A DNA stretch of 64,000 nucleotides from Acridotheres tristis. Taxonomy: Eukaryota; Chordata; Aves; Passeriformes; Sturnidae. Each line of letters starts with the position of its first letter. Position 1 is the stretch's first letter. Both the position numbers and the translations under genes were made by a program. The notes under the pieces were generated by a model, which was given only the letters and a program-made list of their open reading frames with translations, made no database searches and had not been told where the DNA came from. Shown here piece after piece: positions 1 through 11,522 of the stretch. Location of the stretch: the NCBI GenBank assembly GCA_037013685.1, contig CM072909.1, positions 1,736,001-1,800,000 on the forward strand, read 5' to 3'.

Positions 1-657
1 TTAGTTAGGTATTAGTTAGGTGTAAGGTGTTAGTTAGGTGTAAGGTGTTAGTTAGGTGTTAGTAAGGTGTTAGTTAGGTATTATTTAGGTGTTAGGTGTT
101 AGTTAGGTGTAAAGTGTTAGTTAGGTGTTAGGTGTTAGTAAGGTGTTAGGTATTATTTAGGTGTAAGGTGTTAGGTGTTAGTAAGGTGTTAGTTAGGTGT
201 AAGGTGTTAGTTAGGTGTTAGTAAGGTGTTAGGTGTAAAGTGTTAGTTAGGTGTTAGGTGTTAGTAAGGTGTTAGTTAGGTGTAAGGTGTTAGTTAGGTG
301 TTAGTAAGGTGTTAGTTAGGTGTAAGGTGTTAGTTAGGTGTTAGTAAGGTGTTAGTTAGGTGTAAGGTGTTAGTTAGGTGTTAGGTGTTAGTTAGGTGTT
401 AGTAAGGTGTTAGTTAGGTGTTAGTAAGGTGTTAGTTAGGTGTTAGGTGTTAGTTAGGTGTTAGTAAGGTGTTAGTTAGGTGTAAGGTGTTAGTTAGGTG
501 TTAGGTGTTAGTTAGGTGTTAGTAAGGTGTTTGTTAGGTGTTAGTAAGGTGTTAGTTAGGTGTTAGTAAGGTGTTAGTTAGGTGTTAGTAAGGTGTTAGT
601 TAGGTATTATTTAGGTGTAAGGTGTTAGTAAGGTGTTAGTTAGGTGTTAGGTGTTAG
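1..657. repeat. TTAG/GTG minisatellite (left edge, open-ended)
   Basis: This tandem array is built from short related words, chiefly GTGTTAGTTAG, GTGTTAGTAAG, GTGTAAG and GTGTTAG, with a rarer GTATTATTTAG. Units of 7 and 11 bp alternate in a loose higher-order pattern. The array runs off the left edge of the window, so its full length is unknown. It resembles degenerate telomere sequence only superficially, because the word is TTAGGTG rather than TTAGGG. Confidence 0.95.
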
Positions 658-1001
658 TGAGTTCTCTTCAAGGGGAGTTGGACACAACAATCCCTTCCCA
701 GCCAGAGAATCAAGGACAACTGGGACCCAAAAATCAGAAACAACAGCGAGGGAAATGGGGCAAGGCAGGGGCTGAGACTCCATAGCCTGGGGCTGTGGGT
801 GGATCATTGACCCCAATGTGAGGATGAACCAAAACTGATAAAAGTGTAAAACTCGTGCCCAGGATCCATCCTGGGTTTGATTTGGGTGCAGCCCCATCCA
901 GGCTCTTGCATTGCCCGAGGTGAATCCTTTCAATAAATTCCTGTTTTATTCCTTTTGCTCTGTCTGGTCTCTGCTCCAGCTCAGCCTTTCCAGGCAACAA
1001 T
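658..1001 (+). mobile_element. LTR-like segment of avian endogenous retrovirus type
   Basis: This non-tandem segment between two arrays has the arrangement of an avian retroviral LTR end. A polyadenylation signal AATAAA lies near 932, inside CTTTCAATAAATTCCTG. It is followed by a T-rich stretch and the words CTCTGTCTGGTCTCTGCTCC and CCTTTCCAGGCAAC that typically close such LTRs. No internal viral coding region follows; the 41-bp minisatellite starts directly at the LTR end. Assignment rests on recalled family features and was not checked against a repeat library. Confidence 0.45.
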
Positions 1002-2265
1002 CTGCTGCTGGTTTCCCAAAATTCCAATCTCTAAAACTCCTCCTGCTGCTGGTTTCCCAAAATTTCCATCTCTAAAACTCCTGCTGCTGCTGGTTTCCCT
1101 AAATTCCAATCTCTAACACTCCTCCTGCTGCTGGTTTCCCAAAATTTCCATCTCTAAAACTCCTGCTGCTGCTGGTTTCCCAAAATTCCAATCTCTAAAA
1201 CTCCTGCTGCTGCTGGTTTCCCAAAATTTCCATCTCGAAAACTCCTCCTGCTGCTGGTTTCCCAAAATTTCCATCTCGAAAACTCCTGCTGCTGCTGGTT
1301 TCCCAAAATTTCCATCTCTCAAACTCCTGCTGCTGCTGGTTTCCCAAAATTTCCATCTCTAAAACTCCTCCTGCTGCTGGTTTCCCTAAATTTCCATCTC
1401 GAAAACTCCTCCTGCTGCTGGTTTCCCAAAATTTCCATCTCGAAAACTCCTCCTGCTGCTGGTTTCCCTAAATTTCCATCTCTGAAACTCCTGCTGCTGC
1501 TGGTTTCCCAAAATTTCCATCTCTGAAACTCCTCCTGCTGCTGGTTTCCCAAAGTTTCCATCTCTAGAACTCCTGCTGCTGCTGGTTTCCCAAAATTTCC
1601 ATCTCGAAAACTCCTTCTACTGCTGGTTTCCCAAAATTTCCATCTCTAAAACTCCTGCTGCTGCTGGTTTCCCTAAATTCCAATCTCTAACACTCCTCCT
1701 GCTGCTGGTTTCCCAAAATTTCCATCTCTAAAACTCCTGCTGCTGCTGGTTTCCCAAAATTCCAATCTCTAAAACTCCTGCTGCTGCTGGTTTCCCAAAA
1801 TTTCCATCTCGAAAACTCCTGCTGCTGCTGGTTTCCCAAAATTTCCATCTCTCAAACTCCTGCTGCTGCTGGTTTCCCAAAATTTCCATCTCTAAAACTC
1901 CTCCTGCTGCTGGTTTCCCTAAATTTCCATCTCGAAAACTCCTCCTGCTGCTGGTTTCCCAAAATTTCCATCTCGAAAACTCCTCCTGCTGCTGGTTTCC
2001 CTAAATTTCCATCTCTGAAACTCCTGCTGCTGCTGGTTTCCCAAAATTTCCATCTCTGAAACTCCTCCTGCTGCTGGTTTCCCAAAGTTTCCATCTCTAG
2101 AACTCCTGCTGCTGCTGGTTTCCCAAAATTTCCATCTCGAAAACTCCTTCTACTGCTGGTTTCCCAAAATTTCCATCTCTAAAACTCCTGCTGCTGCTGG
2201 TTTCCCAAAATTCCAATCTCTAAAACTCCTGCTGCTGCTGGTTTCCCAAAATTTCCATCTCTAAA

Positions 2266-2380
2266 ACTCTTGCAGGGGAGGAATTTTTGATCCATCAGAA
2301 GGTGGGAGCTCCATTTCCCACCCCTCATCCTCCACACGGAAAAGATCCAAAGGATTTGGTCTCACAGTGACCAAAGTCAT
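2266..2380. repeat. 115-bp insert in the 41-bp array, copy 1
   Basis: This non-unit segment starts ACTCTTGCAGGGGAGG and ends CACAGTGACCAAAGTCAT. It replaces the normal unit body and returns in phase to the 41-bp array. Nearly identical copies start at 2634, 2961, 3572 and 3979, so it was amplified together with flanking units. Confidence 0.93.
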
Positions 2381-2633
2381 CTCTAAAACTCCTCCTGCTG
2401 CTGGTTTCCCAAAATTTCCATCTCTAAAACTCCTTCTACTGCTGGTTTCCCAAAATTTCCATCTCTAAAACTCCTCCTGCTGCTGGTTTCCCAAAATTCC
2501 AATCTCTAAAACTCCTCCTGCTGCTGGTTTCCCAAAGTTTCCATCTCTAAAACTCCTCCTGCTGCTGGTTTCCCAAAATTTCCATCTCTGAAACTCCTGC
2601 TGCTGCTGGTTTCCCAAAATTTCCATCTCTAAA

Positions 2634-2748
2634 ACTCTTGCAGGGGAGGAATTTTTGATCCATCAGAAGGTGGGAGCTCCATTTCCCACCCCTCATCCTT
2701 CACACGGAAAAGATCCAAAGGATTTGGTCTCACAGTGACCAAAGTCAT
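2634..2748. repeat. 115-bp insert, copy 2
   Basis: This is the second copy of the ACTCTTGCAGGGGAGG insert, 368 bp after copy 1. It differs at CATCCTTCACACGG, where the other copies read CATCCTCCACACGG. Confidence 0.93.
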
Positions 2749-2960
2749 CTCTAAAAGTCCTCCTGCTGCTGGTTTCCCAAATTTTCCATCTCTGAAACTC
2801 CTCCTGCTGCTGGTTTCCCAAAGTTTCCATCTCGAAAACTCCTGCTGCTGCTGGTTTCCCAAAATTTCCATCTCTAAAACTCCTGCTGCTGCTGGTTTCC
2901 CAAAATTCCAATCTCTAAAACTCCTGCTGCTGCTGGTTTCCCAAAATTTCCATCTCTAAA

Positions 2961-3075
2961 ACTCTTGCAGGGGAGGAATTTTTGATCCATCAGAAGGTGG
3001 GAGCTCCATTTCCCACCCCTCATCCTCCACACGGAAAAGATCCAAAGGATTTGGTCTCACAGTGACCAAAGTCAT
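2961..3075. repeat. 115-bp insert, copy 3
   Basis: This is the third copy, 327 bp after copy 2. The block from here to copy 4 forms a 611-bp higher-order repeat, because the rare CCCAACGTTTCC unit near 3181 recurs near 3792, also 611 bp away. Confidence 0.93.
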
Positions 3076-3571
3076 CTCTAAAAGTCCTCCCGCTGCTGGT
3101 TTCCCAAATTTTCCATCTCTGAAACTCCTCCTGCTGGTTTCCCAAAATTCCCATCTCTAAAACTCCTGCTGCTGCTGGTTTCCCAACGTTTCCATCTCTA
3201 AAACTCCTCCTGCTGCTGGTTTCCCAAAATTTCCATCTCTAAAACTCCTCCTGCTGCTGGTTTCCCAAAATTTCCATCTCTAAAACTCCTCCTGCTGCTG
3301 GTTTCCCAAAATTTCCATCTCTAAAACTCCTCCTGCTGCTGGTTTCCCAAAATTTCCATCTCTAAAACTCCTGCTGCTGCTGGTTTCCCAAAATTCCAAT
3401 CTCTAAAACTCCTCCTGCTGCTGGTTTCCCAAAGTTTCCATCTCGAAAACTCCTGCTGCTGCTGGTTTCCCAAAATTTCCATCTCTAAAACTCCTGCTGC
3501 TGCTGGTTTCCCAAAATTCCAATCTCTAAAACTCCTGCTGCTGCTGGTTTCCCAAAATTTCCATCTCTAAA

Positions 3572-3686
3572 ACTCTTGCAGGGGAGGAATTTTTGATCCA
3601 TCAGAAGGTGGGAGCTCCATTTCCCACCCCTCATCCTCCACACGGAAAAGATCCAAAGGATTTGGTCTCACAGTGACCAAAGTCAT
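3572..3686. repeat. 115-bp insert, copy 4
   Basis: This is the fourth copy, exactly 611 bp after copy 3 and in the same local unit order. Confidence 0.93.
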
Positions 3687-3978
3687 CTCTAAAAGTCCTC
3701 CCGCTGCTGGTTTCCCAAATTTTCCATCTCTGAAACTCCTCCTGCTGGTTTCCCAAAATTCCCATCTCTAAAACTCCTGCTGCTGCTGGTTTCCCAACGT
3801 TTCCAATCTCTAAAACTCCTCCTGCTGCTGGTTTCCCAAAATTTCCATCTCTAAAACTCCTCCTGCTGCTGGTTTCCCAAAATTTCCATCTCTAAAACTC
3901 CTGCTGCTGCTGGTTTCCCAAAATTTCCATCTCTCAAACTCCTCCTGCTGCTGGTTTCCCAAAATTCCCATCTCTCAA

Positions 3979-4083
3979 ACTCTTGCAGGGGAGGAATTTT
4001 TGATCCATCAGAAGGTGGGAGCTCCATTTCCCACCCCTCATCCTCCACACGGAAAAGATCCAAAGGATTTGGTCTCACAGTGA
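3979..4083. repeat. 115-bp insert, copy 5, at the array edge
   Basis: This last copy ends at CTCACAGTGAC, where the sequence passes into single-copy DNA. The insert may therefore be the ancestral flank of the array, drawn in by unequal exchange (inference). Confidence 0.88.
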
Positions 4084-4474
4084 CTTCCAGAAGGATCGTG
4101 CCTGCCTGGGCTCTTCTGGCCGGGTATTTCCACCAATCCATTAGTCAGCAGCACCACTGCCCTGCCTGTGGAGATATCCACACCCGAGTGCAGTATCTAA
4201 TTCCCGGTGTTCTATTGATTCCCAGCTCTGCTCCAAAGGGCACTGACTCATCCTGCAGAGCTCCGGCAGAGGAGCTGCTGATAAAAACAACATTTAACAT
4301 TTGGAGAGCCAGAGGATGGGGATGAGAAATGCTGCTCCAGCACAGGCACCCGGGGATCGTGAGCTGGATGCACAACGGGAAGGTTTTCCCCCCTGCCCTG
4401 ATGCTGAATGCACGCAGGTTTTCCATGGGATTGTTTTTTTGGGATGTGATGACTTTTTGGGCTACTTAAAAACA
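4084..4474. other. Single-copy spacer
   Basis: No repeat, exon with splice sites or RNA gene is recognised here. Short open frames lack coding character. Confidence 0.6.
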
Positions 4475-4740
4475 GAGGCCAGACAGAATTAAGGGAATAA
4501 AAAGCAGTTCTGTTTATTGTGGGTATTCAGGCACATTTAGGGGCTGCACCCAGAAATGGACAATGGGCCACGGGTTTTTCATACTTTTATAAATTTGGTC
4601 CATTTACATATTGGGGTTAATCTCCCAATTCCAGCTCCAGGTAATGAAGTCATTTAGCCCAAGTTTCAAAGATAAAATGTTCCTGGTGGCCCCAGTCAAG
4701 GCTCTGGCCCTGCCCTGGCACCAAGCACAAACCCCCTGAT
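4475..4740 (-). mobile_element. LTR-like fragment 1 (minus strand)
   Basis: Read on the minus strand, this carries CAATAAACAGAACTG near 4515, followed by a T-rich stretch and AATTCTGTCTGGCCTC. That is the polyadenylation-signal and U5-like order of avian retroviral LTRs. About 130 bp at 4550-4670 (TATAAATTTGGTCCATTT to AATGAAGTCATTTAGCCC) is repeated in the adjoining fragment 2. No viral coding region is attached. Confidence 0.5.
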
Positions 4741-5190
4741 GCCTTGGAGTGGCTCCCTAGAGCAGAGGCTAAAAATTAAGATGAAGAGAATAAAGTGGGG
4801 ATTTATTCAAGGCCTTCAATAGATGCACCTTGGGCAGTCAAAGCTCTGAGAGGCTACACCCAAAATGGACAATGGTCACCAGTTTTTCACATTTTTATAA
4901 ATTTGGTCCATTTCCATGTTGGGGTTAATGTCCCAATTGCAGCTCCAGGTAATGAAGTCATTTAGCCCAGGTTTGCTCCCCCAGCTCCCTTTTGTTTCCA
5001 TCTCTGGGGCCTGGGGCAGTGAGGGCTCCTTGATTGCCAGCCTGGAGAGGAATTGTTGTGTGTGCCCAAAGTGGGAGAGCAGCAGCTCCCACTGGGTGTG
5101 GAGTTTGGAGTTACACACTAAAGAACTGCAGGGTTACACATGGATGGAAAACAGAAAAGCTGAAATGCTGGGGGATCAGATGGATTTGCT
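4741..5190 (-). mobile_element. LTR-like fragment 2 (minus strand)
   Basis: On the minus strand this contains CCTTGAATAAATCCCC (polyadenylation signal near 4803), then CTTTATTCTCTTCATC and GCCTCTGCTCTAGGGAGCC. The stretch at 4860-4975 is closely similar to 4550-4670 of fragment 1, so these are two head-to-tail copies of one LTR-like family, about 305 bp apart. The right boundary near 5190 is approximate. Confidence 0.5.
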
Positions 5191-5351
5191 GGGATAACAG
5201 GGAATGGCTTCCCAGTGCCATGGGAATTTCCAGAGGAGAATTTCTTTCTGTGTGTGAAGGTTGGGGAGGACAGAGGGGGTTACTGGAGGGGGAACGACCC
5301 CGTTTTTATTCCCTCCAAATGTTCTGGCTGGGATCTGAACCACACTGAGGG

Positions 5352-5527
5352 AAGGAATCACAGAATCCTGGAATGGTTTGGGTTGGAGGGACCTTAAATC
5401 CCATCCAGTGCCACCCCTGCCATGGGCAGGGACACCTCCCACTGTCCCAGGTGCTCCAAACCCTGTCTTGGACACTTCCAGGGAATCCAGGAATTCCATC
5501 CCAGCCCCTCCCCACCCTCAGACCTCA
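5352..5527 (-). mobile_element. CR1 LINE 3' tail, single A module
   Basis: The plus strand reads ACAGAATCCTGGAATGGTTT, then GGACCTTAAATCCCATCCAG, GCCATGGGCAGGGACACC and CTCCCCACCCTCA. This is the reverse complement of the 3' end of a bird CR1. It is a severely 5'-truncated copy with no reverse transcriptase. It lacks the B-A cassette found at other CR1 loci here. Confidence 0.85.
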
Positions 5528-7674
5528 CACCAACCTGAGCTTTACAAAACAAACCCGGACTCTTAAACTTCCAACACCAATTTTTATTAAAGCTAAAAAG
5601 GATGAAAAACGGAGTGGAGAGGGAGAAAACGGCAGATCCCAGGCTGGGAGAGTCATCCCTCAGCCCTGGATCAATAAGGCCCGAGTTGCTCCTCTCCCAG
5701 AGCTCCCATCGATTTCCAGCAGAACCTGATTCCAAGGGAGCCAGTGCCACCTACTGAGGTGATTTCTCAGTCTCGTGGCATTTTTCTTGATAATTACGAA
5801 AACATCTTTAATTTTTTTTTTTTTTTGCAAAGCAGGGACTGTGAGATTTACGAGCATCCCCAGCTTTTGATGCCTGTTTGTCTTCCCGTGGAGAAAAACC
5901 TCCCAGAGCTCAGAATAAAACCATGAGGACCCCACCCAAAAAGCAAAAGACACAAGGAAGAACGATAAATTTGGGTTTGACTCGATAAGCACATTTTTTT
6001 TTTCCCTCCCTGCCGTGACCTCATGAGCTCTTCTGCCCAACCTCACCCTGTCAGGACACATTTGATGAGAATCCAGAGGGATTAAAGGAGTGGGTGTGGT
6101 GGCTCCGGGAACGCAGCATTCCTTCTCTCTGATGCAAACACCAGTTGGACTCAGGTGGCTCCTCACACCTTAAAAAGAGGGAGGTGAAACGGTGTGATAC
6201 AAAAAAAAATCTGTGGCTGCCACATCCCTGGAAATGCCCAAGGGCAGGAAATGAACCTTGGAAACGAGAATGTGCTCAACCCTTCCAATGTTTCTCTTTC
6301 TCTCATTTTCCTTCATGGAAACCTCACTGCTCTGGGAGCCTTTTGATTCTTCTTGATCCTAAGGAGGTCATGCTACAAAAATCCCAATTCCAGTAAAATT
6401 ACTGAAATAAAAGAAACACCGGGACTCTGATTAACTCAATCCATTATTAATTTAATGGACTGTATTCTAATACTGGGCAGAAAGTGAAGGGTTTTGAGTC
6501 AAATCAGATTTGGGACCATTATGCAGAATTTTCCCAACAGCTCCACCTTTTCCAATCCCATCCCTAAATCCAGCCCTATCCAGGCCTGCAATTAAGCACG
6601 ACAGGAAGAGAATTAAATGTGGGCTTGGACAGGATTTTTAACGAGGATGTTTTCCAGGACTGGGGCCAAATGAGCCTAAATCCATCAGTGCCCAGAGGTG
6701 AGTGTGGAGCTGCAACAGGGAAAGGAGAATAAGAAACTTTCCCACTTGGACTAAACCCGAAACATTAATTAGGACATTAATTTAATTTCCCTTCCTATGT
6801 CAGCTTTTAATTAAGCCTTCACTTACCCTCTGAAGTTGGCTTTGGGATTGCATGGAATTGCCACGGAGTCTGTGGGTATCCCATGGAGTGTGTCCAGCTC
6901 TGAGCTTGGGGGTCACAGGGCAGAGGGGACAAAGGGACAAAGGGACACAGCTGCCACCTGGGCTGGTGGCCTTGGCAGAGGGAGAACAGAATTCCTGAGG
7001 CTGCTGCAAATCCCAGCTCAAAGCTTGCACGTTCCACTTACGTGGATCTTTGCAGGTGCCCAAATTCCCCCCAGTTCAGAGCTCTAAAATTAATGCAGGA
7101 AAATTCCTAATGGTGCCTTCCTTAAATCCTCTCGCCAAACCCAGCTCGTTAGATGTAATATCTGGTGGCTCTTCCTTCATTACTCCTCAATTTCAACTTT
7201 TTTAAGGCCCTCTTTTCATTCCAGGATATTGGATTTGATGAAACAACAATGGTCTCAGCAGAGGAAAAAGCTTTTCCTGGAATTATCTTGCCTGCTTCAG
7301 CCTCATCGTCCTTCTCCATCTCCCTCCCTGTCGTGTGCTCTCTCCATTCCTCATTTCCGTGGTGCAAAGAACACCCAGGGCCACCCAAGCTCCAGGGTGA
7401 CTTCAGCTACCCCCTCAGGAGGAGATTCTATGGGAATTAGGACCTGGATGTGGATAAAGACACAAGACTGATTTGGATAATCCGGATTGGAATCCTGGTC
7501 CTGCCCCAATCTCCCTGGACGATGCTGAAAAAGCCATTTCAGGGTGGAAAAACAATTTCTAACCCCCTGAAAGGATCCATTTATAATCCTTGGGGAAGGC
7601 TGGAAATCCTCACAGGAACGTTGGTTCAGTCAGGAGACAGAACAGACTCTGTTGGGTCTACAGAGAGGGGCTGA
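5528..7674. other. Single-copy region with short T tracts
   Basis: Mostly unique sequence, with T tracts near 5813 and 5995 and an A tract near 6200. A faint plus-strand CR1-like piece (GTGGCTGCCACATCCCTGGA) lies near 6212. Two weak exon-like signals were seen: 6650-6695 between TTTTCCAG and GTGAGTG on the plus strand, and a minus-strand donor GTAAGTG near 6820. Neither has enough length or frame support to call. Confidence 0.5.
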
Positions 7675-7677
7675 GAC

Positions 7678-7795
7678 CCAGATTTCCAGAGAAGCTGTGG
7701 CTGCCCCATCCCTGGAATGTTCCAGGTGTCCCTAAGGTCCCTTTCCCACCCAAACCATTCCGTGTTTCCACAATTCCGTCTTCCCACAGAAATCC
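7678..7795 (+). mobile_element. CR1 tail fragment, plus strand
   Basis: The words CCAGAGAAGCTGTGGCTGCC, CCCATCCCTGGAATG and TCCCTTTCCCACCCAAACCA mark a CR1 3' end in plus orientation with an internal deletion. The terminal octamer repeat is degraded. Confidence 0.75.
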
Positions 7796-7799
7796 TCAG

Positions 7800-8685
7800 T
7801 CCAGAAAAATCTCCTGGGCAGAAAATCACGGAGAAAAGACAAACCTTTCCCATCTCGGAGAAATCAGTGGATTCACCACTGGGGGATTTTGCCAGCCCAT
7901 TAAAACCAGTAGGAACCCACCAGTGGATTTAATGGAGCAAGAAGAATTTTCCTGCTCATGTTTCAGCAAAGAAATTTTTGCAGTGCTCCAGAGGTGACTC
8001 AGCAAAGTCCCTCCCCACCATTCCTTCCCCTCTTTCCAGGAAATTTCACCAAGCACGAACTTTGGCAGGGAGGCTGTGGAGGACAGTCAAGTGAATTCTA
8101 TTTTGCTGTATAAATTAAGAGGGCAATCAGTTAAAAGTCATTTTAATCAGGAAAACAAATGGAGAAAGGAATGGAATGATCCCTTGTAGACCGCTTTTGA
8201 CATTTGTGGATTTGTTTTGTGCTCCCTCTCACTCAATAAACTGAAGGATGACTGAGTTCATTTCACAGGAGATGGATTGGATTTTCTCTGAGCAGCTCTG
8301 CTGTGTCCATGGAAATCAACCAGAAAAAAAAAAACAAAAAACCCCCCCCAAACCAAAAACAAAACAAAACAAAAAACAAAACAAAAAAAAGCAACTCTGT
8401 GCATTAAAAAATCCTGGATTCAGCATTATCAGAGCCCAGCTGCACTCCTGGGGCAGGGGAGCAGCACGTTGTCTGGGAGGGAAGTGATTTTCTGACCGTG
8501 CTGGGGGAATTTTGGAGGGAAATTTAAAGCAAATTTTCACTGAGACACAGCCATGAACCCCAAACTGAAGAGTTTAATTTATATTGAGCTGTCACCCAAC
8601 CCAAATTATGGTTTTTTATTTGTGGGGAGCCAGTTTGGGAGTGGGGAGTGAGAACAAGGGGGAAACCAAAGTGGGCACAAGGGAA
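7800..8685. other. Single-copy region with (CAAAA)n tract
   Basis: No gene is recognised. An adenine-rich simple repeat of AAAAC type runs from about 8318 to 8392. Confidence 0.6.
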
Positions 8686-9645
8686 AGGCTTCCCACTGCC
8701 AGAGGGCAGGGATGGATGGAATATTGGGAATTAATTCCTCCCTATGAGGGTGGGGAGGGGCTGGGATGGAATTCCCAGATTTGCTGTGGCTGCCCCTGGA
8801 TCCCTGGAAGTGTCCCAGGCCAGGCTGGAGCCCCCTGGGACAGTGGGAGGTGTCCCTGCCATGGCAGGGGTGGCTCTGATGGGATTTCAGGTCCCTTCCA
8901 AGCCAAAGGAATTCAGGATTCCATGTGCTGGGTTCAATGGGATTTGGGGAAGAAATATGGGATGTCCCTGGATCCCTGTTCCAGGCCCAGCTGGAGCAGC
9001 CTGGGATAGTGGAAGGTGTCCCTGCCCATGGTGGGACTGGATGGACTTGGAGGTCCCCTCCAATCCAAGATGCCATGGGCAGGTTTAGATGGGATATTGG
9101 GAAGGAATTCCTGGCTGGGCTGGAATTCCCAGATTTGCTGTGGCTGCCCCTGGATCCCTGGAAGTGTCCCAGGCCAGGCTGGAGCCCCCTGGGACAGTGG
9201 GAGGTGTCCCTGCCATGGCAGGGGTGGCTCTGATGGGATTTCAGGTCCCTTCCAACCCAAAGGAATTCAGGATTCCATGTGCTGGTTTCAATGGGATTTT
9301 GGGAAGAAATATGGGATGTCCCTGGATCCCTGTTCCAGGCCCAGCTGGAGCAGCCTGGGATAGTGGAAGGTGTCCCTGCCCATGGTGGGACTGGATGGAC
9401 TTGGAGGTCCCCTCCAATCCAAGATGCCATGGGCAGGTTTAGATGGGATATTGGGAAGGAATTCCTGGCTGGGCTGGAATTCCCAGATTTGCTGTGGCTG
9501 CCCCTGGATCCCTGGAGGTGTCCAAGGCCAGGCTGGAGCCCCCTGGGACAGTGGGAGGGGTCCCTGCCATGGCAGGGGTGGCTCTGGGTGAATTCAAGGT
9601 CCCTTCCCACCCAAACCATTCCAGGATTCTGTGATCCTGTGAAAG
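8686..9645 (+). mobile_element. CR1 tail carrying two tandem B-A cassettes (A-B-A-B-A)
   Basis: This is a plus-strand CR1 tail whose 3' region is tandemly amplified. The word CCCAGATTTGCTGTGG occurs at 8774, 9128 and 9482, giving a period of exactly 354 bp. Each period holds an A module (TGGAAGTGTCCCAGGCCAGG to CAAAGGAATTCAGGATTCC) and a divergent B module (GTCCCTGGATCCCTGTTCC to CAATCCAAGATGCC). Both modules are themselves CR1 3' ends. The last A ends in CCCAAACCATTCCAGGATTC. The two periods are almost identical. Confidence 0.88.
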
Positions 9646-10974
9646 CAAACAGCAGTGGGTGAAAATGAGAAATAAAAGCCAGGGAGGCTCAGTTCTGTGT
9701 GCCTGGGTGAGGTTTCCTCCCTCCCAGCCTAACCCAGAAAGGCCCTCACCAAAGGCTCCGTGCCTTTGGGTTGAAGTGGCTTTTCAGTATTGCAGGAAAA
9801 CTCGTCTTTCCTATTTTCTGCATCCTCAAGCATCAAGGAAATCAATTTTTTTTTTTTCAGGGCAGCCCCCACCAAAGCCTCTGCAGCAACCGACGAGAAA
9901 AAAAAAAAAAAAAGAACAAAGCAGGAAAAATAACTAAACCTAAAGCCCAAACCTGCTTCTTCCTGGCAGACACTGAACACAGGGAGAGGGGGAGGCTCTC
10001 CTGGCACCCAGGAGCTCCTGACAGGGATCAGGCACCAGCTGAAGGCTCCCAAAAAATCTGCAGCCAGATTTCACACACCAGACCTGCAGGACAGGCTGCA
10101 TCAGGCACCAGCTCCCTGGAGGATTCTGAGCCCTTTATCAGTTCCATCTCTGCTTTTTAAGCTTCTGGGCTTCTTTTGTTATTTTAAGTGTTGAGGGGAA
10201 TGAGGAAACACATTTAATTTATTTGTGGGCATGAGAGAGACCATAACGCTGAAGTAAATCCTGATCCAAAGTCTTGGCTCTACAATTCCATCATTGCACG
10301 AGCCTGGCTTCAAAAATCAGAGTGTAAAATGTCAGGGAGAACACCTCTCCCTTCTTTCCACCCAGATAAACTCCCCCCCTGCACACACACCCTCCTCTCC
10401 TCCCTCTGCAAGGCCAGGACACCAATAAGAATATTTCCATGAGGTTGTTTTTCCCCGCTGGCATTTCTTTGTTCCCTCACTGGCAGCAGGTGATGATGGC
10501 ACAGGGAAATCACCCCCAGGCCAGCACGGGCCCTGCTCCACGCAGGAATTTGCAAATTGGCTTCACCATTTAGCACGAGAAGGTTGCTCAAGATTTGGCA
10601 GATCCATTGCCAAAAAACTACTTTGGGAAATTGTTTTTTGTTTTTTTTTTTCCCCTGATCCCTTGGCACAGGCTGATTGGAATGCTGTGAACATTGAATT
10701 ATTTAAGGACATTGAATTATTTAATGCCCCACACCTCACTGAGCTGGGACCCTGCAGAGCCAAAGGGACTTGGGTGCAGTTCCTTCATCCACAATAGACA
10801 GGGAAATATTGCACCCATGGGTTAGGGATGGGGAGAAATTCCTTCTGAATTTCCTCCCAGCCTCTCACACACCCAATTCCAGCTTTTCCATCCCCAGTCT
10901 GTGACATCCAGCCTCTCAATTCCCTCCTTTCTCTCCTTAAAGCTTTTCATCCCTGTATGGGACTGGAATCCCAG
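9646..10974. other. Single-copy region
   Basis: No gene is recognised. It contains a T tract near 9845, an A tract at 9899-9914 and a T tract near 10640. Confidence 0.6.
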
Positions 10975-11522
10975 CGTGGTTTGGGTTGGAAAGGACCTTA
11001 AAGATCAACTGCACTGCCCTGGCAGGGACCCCTCCCACTGTCCCAGATTATCCCAGCCTGGCCTGGGACACTTCCAGGGATCCAGGGGCAGCCACAGCAA
11101 ATCTGAGAATTCCAGCCCAGCCAGGAATTCCTTCCCAATATCCCATCTAAACCTGCCCATGGCATCTTGGATTGGAGGGGACCTCCAAGTCCATCCAGTC
11201 CCACCATGGGCAGGGACACCTTCCACTATCCCAGGCTGCTCCAGCTGGGCCTGGAACAGGGATCCAGGGACATCCCATATTTCTTCCCAAAATCCCATTG
11301 AAACCAGCACATGGAATCCTGAATTCCTTTGGCTTGGAAGGGACCTGAAATCCCATCAGAGCCACCCCTGCCATGGCAGGGACACCTCCCACTGTCCCAG
11401 GGGGCTCCAGCCTGGCCTGGGACACTTCCAGGGATCCAGGGGCAGCCACAGCAAATCTGGGAATTCCATCCCAGCCCCTCACACCCTCACAGGGAGGAAT
11501 TCCTCCCCAGTATTTTGTATTC
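10975..11522 (-). mobile_element. Composite CR1 tail A-B-A
   Basis: This minus-strand CR1 3' end begins GTGGTTTGGGTTGGAAAGG with a diverged first A module. The B module starts at GCATCTTGGATTGG (11162), and a second A module starts near 11311 with GGAATCCTGAATTCC. One B-A cassette is present. Core sequence from CAGGGGCAGCCACAGC onward closely matches the loci at 22.6, 27.1, 32.9, 44.2 and 53.8 kb. Confidence 0.87.

Larger units (their letters stand above)
1002..4083. repeat. 41-bp minisatellite with higher-order structure
   Basis: About 60 copies of a 41-bp unit are seen, containing CTCCTGCTGCTGCTGGTTTC and then CCCAAAATTTCCATCTCTAA. Spacing between successive GGTTTCCC words is 41 bp (for example 1338 and 1379). 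Variants include TTCCAATCTCT, CTAAATTT, AACGTTT and GAAAA. A block of 13 units (533 bp) beginning near 1319 recurs near 1852. Five 115-bp inserts interrupt the array. Stop-free units produce repetitive open frames on both strands, which I do not regard as genes. Confidence 0.97.

Noticed and set aside
1..657. True telomeric repeat
   Set aside because: No TTAGGG unit is present. The words are TTAGGTG, TTAGTTAGG and TAAGGTG.
6655..6694. A 40-bp segment between TTTTCCAG and GTGAGTG
   Set aside because: Two frames are open and the length is too short. Chance splice-like pairs are expected at this density.
8606..9619. A 337-codon open frame on the minus strand
   Set aside because: It is the antisense of tandem CR1 tail modules. 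The period of 354 bp is divisible by three, which keeps the frame open.
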